A stretch of DNA of 46,248 nt from Fibrobacterota bacterium (GTDB taxonomy: Bacteria > Fibrobacterota > Fibrobacteria > UBA5070), in NCBI GenBank assembly GCA_029557215.1, contig JAKPQQ010000050.1, forward strand, positions 1 through 46,248. The letters run 5' to 3'. The position numbers and the translations under genes are program-made. Below, piece by piece: positions 1 through 8,284 of this stretch. Within the stretch, counting starts at the first letter, position 1; each line of letters begins with the position of its first letter. Under the pieces are notes generated by a model. The model searched no databases. It saw only the letters and a list, made by a program, of their open reading frames with translations, and was not told the DNA's origin.

Positions 1-102
1 ACTCCAGGCCTTCGGGAGCCACAATGGGCTCCAATCGCCCGAAGGCGACAATCCCCCAAAAATCGACTTGCCGATCCGGAATGGAGGCTCTAGATCCACA
101 CC

Positions 103-1440
103 ATGACAAATTCCATCCATCCAGCGCTTGGAGTCCTGCCATTCGCGGGACTTCTTCTTTCCATCGCCGTCCTACCCCTGGCCGCCGCGCGGTTCTGGGA
201 ACACAATCTTGGCAAGATCACGATCTTCTGGGCCTTGCTTGCCTGGCTTCCCTCGGCGCTCGGCGATGGCGGTCCGACCGCGTTCGCGAGTCTTGTCCAC
301 ACCGCGCTGGTGGATTACATGCCCTTCCTCATCCTGGTCGGCGGTCTGTACACCGTCGCCGGCGGCATCCTGGTAAAAGGCACCCTCACGGGCACCCCCA
401 CGCGCACCACGCTGTTCCTGGGCATCGGCGCCTTCCTGGCCTCGCTCCTGGGGACCACCGGCGCGAGCATCGTGCTGATCCGCCCCTTCCTGCGCGGCCT
501 GACCAACAGGACGCTCAAGGTCCACTCGGTGGTCTTCTTCATCTTCCTGATCTCCAACATCGGCGGCAGCCTCACGCCCATCGGCGATCCTCCGCTCTTC
601 CTCGGGTTCCTGCAAGGCGTCCCCTTCTTCTGGACCTTCCACGCGCTGCCCGCCATGCTGGTCTGCACCGCGATCCTTTTGGCGCTCCATTTCGCGATCG
701 ACCGCCACCAGTGGAAGAAAGAACTCGCCAAGGGCGCCATCGTCCCCAACGCCCATCTTGGGTTCGGAGTCGAAGGTTCGCTCAACATCGCGCTGCTGTT
801 GGGGATCGTGGGATCGGTGATCGTCAGCGGTCTGCTGTCGGGATTCCAAGGCGGACTGACCCTGATCCGCCACGAAGGCCACGACGTCCACATGACCTGG
901 GTGGGACTCGGACGGGATCTGACCATCCTGGTCCTCGCAGCGCTTTCCCTCAAGTTTTCCAAGCCCGAGATCCGCGAAGCGAACAACTTCACCTGGGGTC
1001 CGGTGGAAGAAGTGGCGAAGCTGTTCGCAGGCATCTTCGTGACGCTGATCCCGCTGATGGCCTTGTTGCACCAGGGCCCGACGGGCCCCATGGGCTGGCT
1101 TCTGGAAGCGGTCCGCTCCCCCGCCCATTATTTCTGGGCGACAGGCATGCTGTCGAGCTTCCTGGACAACGCACCCACCTACCTGCTGTTCTTCAATGTC
1201 GCCGGAGGCAAGGCCGCCCTGCCCCACCTGCTGGATGCCGGCGCCCAGACCTTGCTGGCGATCTCGTGCGGCGCGGTGTTCATGGGAGCCAATTCCTACA
1301 TCGGGAACGCCCCCAATTTCCTGGTGCGCAACATCTCCGAAGAAGGCGGCGTGAAGATGCCGAGCTTCTTCGGGTACCTTGCCTGGTCGTGCGTCATCCT
1401 GCTGCCCCTGTTCGCGCTGGTCACGATCCTGTTCTTCTAG
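103..1440 (+). CDS. NhaD/CitM-like sodium:proton antiporter
   Basis: A 445-residue, very hydrophobic protein with roughly 11-12 membrane segments. It belongs to the ion-transporter (ArsB/NhaD/CitMHS) superfamily and most resembles the proteins annotated as sodium:proton antiporters. The segment SNIGGSLTPIGDPPLF (about residues 146-161) is the conserved half-membrane loop of this superfamily, and a second one (FLDNAPTYLLFFN) lies near residue 350. It should exchange Na+ (or an organic acid) for protons across the inner membrane. The start has a GGAGG about 15 nt upstream, rather far, but no better start exists. It stands alone and converges on an ammonium channel gene, with hairpins between them. 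The family is secure; the substrate is inferred. Confidence 0.8.
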   Translation: MTNSIHPALGVLPFAGLLLSIAVLPLAAARFWEHNLGKITIFWALLAWLPSALGDGGPTAFASLVHTALVDYMPFLILVGGLYTVAGGILVKGTLTGTPTRTTLFLGIGAFLASLLGTTGASIVLIRPFLRGLTNRTLKVHSVVFFIFLISNIGGSLTPIGDPPLFLGFLQGVPFFWTFHALPAMLVCTAILLALHFAIDRHQWKKELAKGAIVPNAHLGFGVEGSLNIALLLGIVGSVIVSGLLSGFQGGLTLIRHEGHDVHMTWVGLGRDLTILVLAALSLKFSKPEIREANNFTWGPVEEVAKLFAGIFVTLIPLMALLHQGPTGPMGWLLEAVRSPAHYFWATGMLSSFLDNAPTYLLFFNVAGGKAALPHLLDAGAQTLLAISCGAVFMGANSYIGNAPNFLVRNISEEGGVKMPSFFGYLAWSCVILLPLFALVTILFF

Positions 1441-1497
1441 ATCGCAGCGACACTCCTCGGTCCAAAGGGAGGCGGAAGCATTCCCATGGATGCGAAA

Positions 1498-1530
1498 AAG
1501 CCCGCTTGCGGAGGTTCCGCAAGCGGGCTT
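1498..1530. terminator. Hairpin terminator between antiporter and amt
   Basis: A 15-bp perfect inverted repeat (1498-1512 with 1516-1530) around a 3-base loop lies 58 bases after the antiporter stop. It is GC-rich with A/T ends and could act on both converging transcripts. There is no long T-tract. Confidence 0.65.
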
Positions 1531-1538
1531 CCATAATG

Positions 1539-1563
1539 GAGCCCCCCATCGGTGGGGGGGCTC
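1539..1563 (-). terminator. Second C/G-rich hairpin downstream of amt
   Basis: GAGCCCCCCA (1539-1548) pairs with TGGGGGGGCTC (1553-1563) with one bulged base, 39 bases beyond the amt stop at 1602. Together with the hairpin at 1498-1530 it forms a two-hairpin barrier between the converging genes. Confidence 0.5.
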
Positions 1564-1601
1564 TGGAATCGGAGGCCAGACACCTCCTTTGGATGAAAGG
1601 C

Positions 1602-3059
1602 TCAGATGTGGCTGGAGCTCTGGAAGTTGGGGTAGGCTCCCACGCCATGCTCGCCCTGGTCCAATCCCATGACTTCTTCTTCATCCGACACCCGGATCCC
1701 GATGGTGTACTTGAGGGTCAGCCAGATGATGGAGGCGGCGATCACGCTGACCACGCCGTAGGCAAGCACGCCAAGGGCCTGGACTCCGAAGTTCACGGCC
1801 TTGCCCGACTGCATCAGGAACGGGATGCCTGCGGCCAACGTGCCCCAGATGCCGTTCACCAAGTGGACGGAGAGCGCACCGACCGGATCGTCCATCTTGA
1901 CGCGATCGAAGAAGATGACCGCGGCGAACACCAGAACACCCGCCACGACGCCGATGATGACCGCACCGGAAATCGAGGCGATGTCGGCGTTGGCGGTGAT
2001 GCCCACCAGGCCGGCCAGGATCCCGTTCAAGGTCATGGAAAGATCGGGCTTCTTCTGGAACGCCCAGCTGGAAAACGCCGCAGAAAGGCCACCCGCCGCC
2101 GCCGCGAGCGAAGTGGTGACGCAGACGTAGGAGATCAAGGCCGGATCGGCCGAAAGGACCGAGCCTCCGTTGAATCCGAACCAACCGAACCACAGCAGGA
2201 ACACGCCGATGGTCGCCAGAGGCATGTTGTGGGGCAGGATCGGATTGATGCGCCCGCCGGAATACTTGCCCAGACGCGGCCCGAGCAGGAACACGCCCAC
2301 CAGCGCACCCCAGCCACCCACCGAATGCACCAGGGTGGATCCCGCGAAGTCCTTGAAGCCCATGTCGGCCAGCCAACCCATGCCCCAGTGCCACGAACCC
2401 AGGAAGGGATAGACCAAGCCCACGTAGAAGACCGTGAACCAGATGTACGCGGACAGCTTCACGCGCTCGGCCACGGCTCCCGACACGATGGTCGCGGCGG
2501 TGGCCGCGAACATGCCCTGGAACAGGAAATCCGTCCAGTACGTGTAGGTGTGGAGGCCGTAGGCCCGGGTGGCGTTGGCCGCGTCGGTGGGATCGCCGGC
2601 GATGCCGAATCCCGCGAAGCCCAGCCATTCGCCAAAGATCCAGGAGTCTCCCGGGTACATCAGGTTGAATCCGATGAAGGCGTAGAGGAGAAGCCCCAGC
2701 GCCGGGGTGACCGTGTTCTTGAACAGGATGTTGACGGTGTTCTTGGCCTGCGTCAAGCCGGATTCGACCGTGGCGAACCCAAGGTGCATGATGAACACCA
2801 GGAACGCGGCGATGAGCACCCAGAGATTGTCGACCATGAACTTGACGTCGAGGGTGGAACCGACCGTCGCCAAAGCCGCATCCGGGTTGGCGGCCGCGGA
2901 CGCGGAATCAGCCGCGACCGCGGCCGTGTCGACCGCGGCCATCGCGGTATCGACGATCGCCGTGGAATCCGAAGAAAACGCGGCTGCCGCCATCGCCAAA
3001 GCGGCGATTCCCGCCGTCTTGACGATGCGGCCCATGTGATTGGAGACCAAGCTTCTCAT
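1602..3059 (-). CDS. amt: Ammonium transporter (Amt family), copy 1
   Basis: A 485-residue ammonium channel. A signal-peptide-like N-terminus and an Ala-rich linker (to about residue 75) precede the usual 11-helix Amt core. The twin pore histidines appear as H245 (in STLVHSVGG) and H399 (in SVHLVNG). The start is placed at 3059 because GGAGGGTGAA sits directly upstream; an in-frame ATG at 3143 would lie inside the predicted sigma-54 promoter. It transports ammonium across the inner membrane for nitrogen assimilation. A second amt follows upstream at 3452-4918. No glnB/glnK PII gene is next to either copy, which is unusual for amt. H399 sits in a DPVGALSVH context rather than the common DTFGVHG, so this copy is the more divergent one. 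Confidence 0.9.
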   Translation of the reverse strand: MRSLVSNHMGRIVKTAGIAALAMAAAAFSSDSTAIVDTAMAAVDTAAVAADSASAAANPDAALATVGSTLDVKFMVDNLWVLIAAFLVFIMHLGFATVESGLTQAKNTVNILFKNTVTPALGLLLYAFIGFNLMYPGDSWIFGEWLGFAGFGIAGDPTDAANATRAYGLHTYTYWTDFLFQGMFAATAATIVSGAVAERVKLSAYIWFTVFYVGLVYPFLGSWHWGMGWLADMGFKDFAGSTLVHSVGGWGALVGVFLLGPRLGKYSGGRINPILPHNMPLATIGVFLLWFGWFGFNGGSVLSADPALISYVCVTTSLAAAAGGLSAAFSSWAFQKKPDLSMTLNGILAGLVGITANADIASISGAVIIGVVAGVLVFAAVIFFDRVKMDDPVGALSVHLVNGIWGTLAAGIPFLMQSGKAVNFGVQALGVLAYGVVSVIAASIIWLTLKYTIGIRVSDEEEVMGLDQGEHGVGAYPNFQSSSHI

Positions 3060-3131
3060 TTCACCCTCCTCCGTGGTATCGACCTGCTGTACCCCGCTCG
3101 ACAAAAGCAGGATTTTCCTGTCGATTGGTAA

Positions 3132-3147
3132 AGCATCCGGCATGCCA
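3132..3147 (-). promoter_or_regulatory. Sigma-54 (RpoN) promoter of amt copy 1
   Basis: On the minus strand, TGGCATG-CCGG-ATGCT matches the -24/-12 consensus (TGGCACG-N4-TTGCW) except at two positions. The invariant GG and GC are exactly 10 bases apart. The predicted transcript start, near 3121, leaves about a 60-nt leader before the ATG at 3059. Amt genes are classic NtrC/sigma-54 targets. Confidence 0.6.
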
Positions 3148-3370
3148 GACGGATTTCATCCAGGGAAATTCGAGGGCAGCGGAAGATTGTCAATCAGATA
3201 AGCGACAATCACGACACTTCGCGAATTTGTCACGCGGTGTCATTTGCGGTGCGACAATTCCATCTGGCACCGCCAATTGACACGATCGCCTCTGACCGGA
3301 CGCCAAAGCCGTCCGGTTACCCCTCCCTCGCCTAGCGCCCCCGATTGGCCACTGGAGACACAAGCGAAAA

Positions 3371-3397
3371 CGCCCATCGGAAGAATTCCGATGGGCG
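3371..3397 (-). terminator. Rho-independent terminator of amt copy 2
   Basis: CGCCCATCGGAA (3371-3382) pairs with TTCCGATGGGCG (3386-3397). On the minus strand the stem is followed by TTTTCG. It lies 55 bases past the stop of the gene at 3452-4918. Confidence 0.8.
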
Positions 3398-3451
3398 CCT
3401 GGGAAACCCGGATGGCGGCTAAACCGGGAACCGACAATCGACCAGTTCGCC

Positions 3452-4918
3452 TCACTCGGCGAAGTGGTATCCCTGCTCGCCGTGCTCGGCGTAGTCCAAG
3501 CCCTGGACTTCGTCTTCGACCTCGGGGCGCAGGCCCACCAGAGCCTTGACCACGAAGGCGATGACCACGGTGGCCACGATGGACAGGACGATGGTCAAGC
3601 CCATGGCCTTGAGCTGTTCGATCCAGAGCGTATGGCCGACGATGTCCTTGAGGTTCAACGCCAGGTTCGCGTTGGCGTCATGGGTGGCCAGGAATCCGGT
3701 CAGCAAGGCGCCCAGGGTACCACCCACGCCGTGCACACCAAAGGTGTCCAAGGCGTCGTCGTACTTGAAGAACCGCTTCATGGTGGTACAGGCAAAGAAC
3801 GGAACGATGCCAGCCATCACGCCGATGATCACGGCACCGGTGGCGGTGATGAACCCGGTGGCCGGAGTCACCACGACCAGTCCCGCCACGGCACCCGAAC
3901 AGAACCCCAGCACGGTGGGCTTGCCCGTCTTGAACCATTCCAGCATGGGCCACACGAAAGCGACGATCGCGGTGGCGAGCGTGGTGGTCATGAAGGCGTT
4001 GGCGGCCACGCCGTCGGCGGCCACGGCCGAACCCGCGTTGAACCCGTACCAACCCACCCACAGCATGCCGGTCCCGATGGCGGTCAGCACGAGGCTGTGC
4101 GGAGCGAAGCTCTGCAGCCCGAACCCCTTGCGCTTGCCCAGGATGATCATGAGCACCAGGGCCGACCAGCCCGAGCTCATGTGGACCACGGTGCCGCCGG
4201 CGAAGTCGATCGCCTTGATCGAAGCCGCCGAGTTCCAGACGCCGTTCATGAGACCCGTGGCGCCCCAGACCATGTGGGCCAACGGGAAGTACACGATCAA
4301 CATCCAGAGGAACACGAACAACAGGACCGCCTTGAACTTCATGCGTTCCGCGATCGCGCCCACGATCAGGGCCGGGGTGATGATCGCGAACATCATCTGG
4401 TACATGCTGAACACGCTCTCGCTCACCCAGGCCGAGTAATTGGTGTTGGGAGCCGCCCCCACCCCTTGCAAGAAGGCCTTGCCCAGGGTCCCGATGACCG
4501 CGTTGCCACCTTCGAAGGCAAGGGAATACCCCACCGCCCACCAGAGCAGCGCCACCATGCCGGCGATCCCGAAACACTGCGCGATCACCGACAGGATGTT
4601 CTTGGTGCGGACCAGACCGCCGTAGAACAGGAACAGGCCCGGCAGCGTCATGAACAACACCAAGGCGGCGCAGATCATCATGAAGCCGTTGTGGCCAGGC
4701 CCCGGGATCCCGGTCAACTGCGCCGGAGCCACGTTGTTCATGTAGGCTTCCAAGTCGGCCACGCGTTTGATCAACGCGGAGTCGTCGACGGGAGCCGCAG
4801 TGGAGACTGCGACCGTGCTATCCGGCACCACGCCGGTGGAATCGGCCAAGCTTGGCGTGGCGGCAATACCTAGCCCCAAAGCCAGACATGCGATTCGGAG
4901 TGTGGAGACAATACGCAT
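3452..4918 (-). CDS. amt: Ammonium transporter (Amt family), copy 2
   Basis: A 488-residue Amt channel with a cleavable signal peptide (residues 1-26, ending in PSLADS) and a short Asp/Ala-rich linker before the 11-helix core. It keeps both pore histidines, H246 (GTVVHMSSG) and H396 (DTFGVHGVGG), and the conserved DxxGVHGVGG loop, so it is the more typical of the two copies. The start at 4918 is preferred over the longer frame from 4972 because AAGGATGAG lies just upstream and the signal peptide then begins correctly. It reads in the same direction as copy 1 but has its own terminator and promoter. The two copies differ in sequence and are not a recent duplication. Confidence 0.92.
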   Translation of the reverse strand: MRIVSTLRIACLALGLGIAATPSLADSTGVVPDSTVAVSTAAPVDDSALIKRVADLEAYMNNVAPAQLTGIPGPGHNGFMMICAALVLFMTLPGLFLFYGGLVRTKNILSVIAQCFGIAGMVALLWWAVGYSLAFEGGNAVIGTLGKAFLQGVGAAPNTNYSAWVSESVFSMYQMMFAIITPALIVGAIAERMKFKAVLLFVFLWMLIVYFPLAHMVWGATGLMNGVWNSAASIKAIDFAGGTVVHMSSGWSALVLMIILGKRKGFGLQSFAPHSLVLTAIGTGMLWVGWYGFNAGSAVAADGVAANAFMTTTLATAIVAFVWPMLEWFKTGKPTVLGFCSGAVAGLVVVTPATGFITATGAVIIGVMAGIVPFFACTTMKRFFKYDDALDTFGVHGVGGTLGALLTGFLATHDANANLALNLKDIVGHTLWIEQLKAMGLTIVLSIVATVVIAFVVKALVGLRPEVEDEVQGLDYAEHGEQGYHFAE

Positions 4919-5288
4919 GGTCTCATCCTTCGCTGGTATAGATGATCTCGTTGAAAATTCCCATTCCCCCATTTGCGCTCTTCACCCGAGCGCCACTCGG
5001 CTGGTGGCGCTACCCGAATGAAGAGACGCGGCTTCACGGCACATCTTCGGTGATGATGCCATGATTCCGAATGGAAGTCAGTGATTGGGCCGTGATTCGG
5101 TGGCTTGCTCATTAGCAGAAAGCGCGCCAACCAAAAGCATCATCCAATCGACAAAGGACAATGACATGGTTGTTAGAATGACATTCGAATTCATCACCAA
5201 TAATGACAGTTTGACTTCCAAGCCTTGACAGTAAATGGCTTTGTCGCCCATCCACCGTTTGGCAAACCGCCTTCCCTGTCGACTCGAC
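4919..5288. other. Upstream region of amt copy 2 (370 bases)
   Basis: This stretch is visibly AT-richer than the rest of the window, particularly 5131-5220. It contains the sigma-54-like promoter at 5114-5129. No ORF with a ribosome-binding site was found. Confidence 0.5.
5114..5129 (-). promoter_or_regulatory. Sigma-54 promoter candidate of amt copy 2
   Basis: On the minus strand, TGGCGCG-CTTT-CTGCT has the invariant GG and GC 10 bases apart and two mismatches to the consensus. The predicted start near 5102 implies a long leader (about 185 nt), which lowers confidence. It gains weight because the neighbouring amt also has such a site. Confidence 0.45.
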
Positions 5289-6719
5289 CTATTCCTTTTC
5301 GATGCGCCAGGGGTGCGCCAGGTCGTAGATCGTCTTGGCGGGCAGGAACAGCTCGGCGGGCATTTCCACGAAGACGGTCCACCAGTTGGCCATGGATCCG
5401 TTCCAGAGGCCGGGGCGTTCCAGCACGCGCAGATCGCCGTTTGGGGACGGCTTCACGGACAGGAACGCGCGGGATGGATCCACGTAGGCGTCAAGTCCGT
5501 AGCTCGTTCCGTCGGGTCGACGGAAACTGCAGGCCAGTTCCACCGGATTGAAATGCGTGCTCCCGGCGATCAGGTGCTTGTCGGCGGGACCGATCTCGGA
5601 TTGTTCCACGATCTGGAGCGAATCGCCGCTCGGGGAGCGCACCCAGAACGGACCACCGCCGGGTTCTCCCGCGTTGGGGACCATGGCGGCCACCCGCAAC
5701 GGGCGATCCACATGTTTGCGCAAGGCCTCGGCGCCCTCGGGCAGATGGATCCCGGCCTTGCCGGCCAAGGCGCGCAGTTCGGTGTCGTTTCCTGTCGACA
5801 GGAACGATTCGGCGGCGTCGCGCAGCGACGCGGCCAGTCCGGCCATGGCCTGGCGGCACGGCACCACGTGCGAGCGGCGGTGGTCGGGTTGGATGTTGTC
5901 GATGTTCTTGACCAGGACCACGCGGCCGTCGGTGGCTTCCAGGTTGCCCAACAGGCTCCCGTGGCCGCCGGCGCGCAACTGGGGATTCCCTTGGGCGTCG
6001 CGCACGACCGAGCCGTCGGGCCCCAGCGAAAGCGTGTCGGTGGAGTGCTCCTGGATGGACGTCACCGCCACGATGTCGCCCCCGTGGCGACGGGACAGAT
6101 TCAGGCAGACTTCGCCGAACGACGCCGGCAGGGACCATTCTTCGCCAAGCGTGAAATGGATGACGCTGAACCGCCCTTTGCCCAGGACCTCAGAGGCCTC
6201 GGCGACCTGTTCTTCCAGCGGAGTGCGCAAAGGGAAGCTGTCTTCCGGATCGTCGTGGAACGGGACGAACGCCTTGGGCAGGGATGCCCATCCATACCCG
6301 ACCGGAGGGTCTTCCACGAGCAGTTTCGCGACCCCTTCCGCGTCGTCGGGGCTGGTCCCGCTCTTCCACAGGTTGCGGGCGACCACCGGCGCCTTGGCCA
6401 ACTGCCGCAACTTGGCGGCTTCGGCTTGCGGATCCTTGCAGTCGCCCGCCAAAAAGCTGCGAGGCCCGGCGAACATGCGCGAGGCGGCGCCGCTGGCCGG
6501 CACGAAGAACCCGATCTGCGTCCTGGCAGCCGCCGACCTGCACTCGGAGAGCAGCTCGTCGGAAAGCCGGACGATCCCGTCGCCCACCGTGGCGGGGCGC
6601 ACCACGGGAGCCGGATCGACGCCGCTGGCCAGGAGCGAAACCTGGCGATCGGCTTCCTCCCGGGAAATCCCCTTGGCGGACAGGATGGAATAGTCAGAAT
6701 CCGTCAATACGTTGCGCAT
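5289..6719 (-). CDS. DUF4301 family protein
   Basis: A 476-residue protein of the DUF4301 family, recognised by its N-terminal FVPASGAASRMF motif (about residues 72-83), which resembles the glycine-rich nucleotide-binding loop of sugar-nucleotidyltransferases. The function is not established. No signal peptide or membrane segment is seen, so it is cytoplasmic. The start ATG lies only 11 bases after the T-tract of the gcv terminator (6731-6766) and has no Shine-Dalgarno, so its transcript must begin inside or just after that hairpin, or arise by read-through. The start itself looks right because the first helix (LTDSDYSILSAKGIS) matches what I recall of the family. Confidence 0.75.
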   Translation of the reverse strand: MRNVLTDSDYSILSAKGISREEADRQVSLLASGVDPAPVVRPATVGDGIVRLSDELLSECRSAAARTQIGFFVPASGAASRMFAGPRSFLAGDCKDPQAEAAKLRQLAKAPVVARNLWKSGTSPDDAEGVAKLLVEDPPVGYGWASLPKAFVPFHDDPEDSFPLRTPLEEQVAEASEVLGKGRFSVIHFTLGEEWSLPASFGEVCLNLSRRHGGDIVAVTSIQEHSTDTLSLGPDGSVVRDAQGNPQLRAGGHGSLLGNLEATDGRVVLVKNIDNIQPDHRRSHVVPCRQAMAGLAASLRDAAESFLSTGNDTELRALAGKAGIHLPEGAEALRKHVDRPLRVAAMVPNAGEPGGGPFWVRSPSGDSLQIVEQSEIGPADKHLIAGSTHFNPVELACSFRRPDGTSYGLDAYVDPSRAFLSVKPSPNGDLRVLERPGLWNGSMANWWTVFVEMPAELFLPAKTIYDLAHPWRIEKE

Positions 6720-6730
6720 GGAACGAACAT

Positions 6731-6766
6731 AAAAAACCTCTCCGGGCTTTCCCGCCCGAAGAGGTT
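6731..6766 (-). terminator. Rho-independent terminator of the gcv operon
   Basis: Minus-strand stem of 12-13 bp (6735-6747 with 6754-6766, one mismatch) ending in a run of six T. It sits 61 bases past the gcvPB stop and directly abuts the DUF4301 gene. Confidence 0.9.
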
Positions 6767-6826
6767 TCTTGCAACGGATCCGAATCGCGTCCGGAAACGC
6801 CGATCGCCCGGTCGGTTATCCCCGGT

Positions 6827-8284
6827 TCACTCGAATGGATGCGTGAGAACCAGGTCCTTGGCGGCCTTGACGTCGTCCACCCTCTTGAGCGGCAGGTTGT
6901 GCGGAGCCGAATGGACGGTTTCCGTCTCTTCGCGGCACTGGCGCAGGACCTCCAGGAAGATCTCCGCGAACCGGTCCAGGGTCTCGCGGCTTTCCGTCTC
7001 GGTGGGCTCGATCATCATCGCTTCGGGAACGATCAGCGGGAAGTAGATCGTGGGGGCGTAGACCCCGTAGTCCATGAGCCGCTTGGCGAAATCCGACGTG
7101 TGCAGTCCCAGCGCCTTGAGAGGCGATCCGTCCAGCACGAACTCGTGCATGTAGGGACCTTCGTACTTGCAAGCCATGGAATCCTTGATCTTGGCGTGCA
7201 GGTAGTTGGCGTTGAGCACCGCGTTGCGCCCCACTCGCGCGAGGCCTTCGGGTCCCATGGCCAGGATGTAGGCGTAGGCGCGCACCATCACCAGGAAATT
7301 GCCGAACGCGCCGTGGACGGGCCCGATGGACGTGGAAGGCTTTTCCAGCGTGAACTTGCCGTCGCTGTTGCGCACCCTGGGCGAAGGCAGGAAGGCCGCC
7401 AGGTGCGACTTCACGCCGATCGGGCCGCAACCCGGACCGCCGCCGCCGTGGGGCGTGGAGAACGTCTTGTGCAGGTTGTAGTGCATGACGTCGAACCCGA
7501 GGTCGCCGGGCCGGGCGATGCCCACCAATGCGTTCAGGTTGGCGCCGTCCATGTACACCTGTGCGCCCACCGCGTGGCAGGCCGCACAGATTTCTTCCAC
7601 CCGTGTTTCGAACAAGCCCACCGTGTTGGGGTTGGTGATCATGAACGCCGCGACATCGGAATCCAGCTTGGACTTGAGGTCTTCCACGTCCACGCGGCCG
7701 TCTTGGGCGGACTTCACCGTCACGCACTCGAACCCGGCGATCGCCGCCGAAGCGGGATTGGTACCGTGGGCGGCATCGGGGATGAGCACCTTGCGACGGT
7801 CTTCGCCGCGCGAGAGGTGGTAGGCGCGCACAACCAAGAGCGCGGTCAGTTCGCCATGCGCTCCGGCGGCCGGCTGCAACGACACCGAATCCATGCCCGA
7901 AATCTCGGCGAGCATGTGTTCCAGGCGCCACATGAGTTCCAAAGCGCCCTGGATCGTGTCGGCAGGTTGCAGCGGATGCAGCGTGCTGAACCCCGAAAGG
8001 CGCGCAAGGGACTCGTTCACCTTGGGGTTGTACTTCATGGTGCAGGACCCGAGCGGATAGAACCCCTTGTCGATGTTGTGGTTCTTGTTGCTCAGGACCG
8101 TGTAGTGGCGCACCACTTCGCCTTCCGACAGCTCGGGCAGGCGCGGGGCCTTCTTGCGGCGCAGCTTGGCGGGCACGAGGGAATCCAGGCCCTTGCGGGG
8201 GATGTCCCATTCGATCTCGCCGGTGCCGCGCTGGCCGGGACGGGACTTTTCGAACAACGTGCGTCCGGTGTCGTCGTGCAGCAT
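6827..8284 (-). CDS. gcvPB: Glycine dehydrogenase (decarboxylating) subunit 2
   Basis: A 485-residue C-terminal half of the P-protein of the glycine cleavage system, in the two-subunit form. With GcvPA it decarboxylates glycine and passes the aminomethyl group to lipoylated GcvH in the cytoplasm. The PLP lysine is K273, in YNLHKTFSTPHGGGG. The start at 8284 shares its A with the TGA of gcvPA (TGATG), indicating translational coupling. An in-frame extension reaches further upstream but runs antisense-like through gcvPA and is discarded. It is the last gene of gcvH-gcvPA-gcvPB. gcvT (aminomethyltransferase) is absent from the window. Confidence 0.96.
   Translation of the reverse strand: MLHDDTGRTLFEKSRPGQRGTGEIEWDIPRKGLDSLVPAKLRRKKAPRLPELSEGEVVRHYTVLSNKNHNIDKGFYPLGSCTMKYNPKVNESLARLSGFSTLHPLQPADTIQGALELMWRLEHMLAEISGMDSVSLQPAAGAHGELTALLVVRAYHLSRGEDRRKVLIPDAAHGTNPASAAIAGFECVTVKSAQDGRVDVEDLKSKLDSDVAAFMITNPNTVGLFETRVEEICAACHAVGAQVYMDGANLNALVGIARPGDLGFDVMHYNLHKTFSTPHGGGGPGCGPIGVKSHLAAFLPSPRVRNSDGKFTLEKPSTSIGPVHGAFGNFLVMVRAYAYILAMGPEGLARVGRNAVLNANYLHAKIKDSMACKYEGPYMHEFVLDGSPLKALGLHTSDFAKRLMDYGVYAPTIYFPLIVPEAMMIEPTETESRETLDRFAEIFLEVLRQCREETETVHSAPHNLPLKRVDDVKAAKDLVLTHPFE

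Larger units (their letters stand above)
3060..3451. other. Intergenic region between the two amt genes (392 bases)
   Basis: It holds the sigma-54-like promoter of the first amt (3132-3147) and the terminator of the second (3371-3397). Between them (about 3180-3300) are several GACAAT, TTGTC and GTGTC words on both strands; I cannot assign these to a known operator. No coding sequence is convincing here. Confidence 0.6.

Noticed and set aside
24..3131. 1035-codon open frame on the plus strand
   Set aside because: It runs sense to the antiporter in another frame and antisense to amt, has Arg/His-rich composition and no ribosome-binding site. It is a by-product of GC-rich codon bias.
3271..3288. 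TGGCAC on the plus strand between the amt genes
   Set aside because: No GC at the -12 position, and no plus-strand gene follows.
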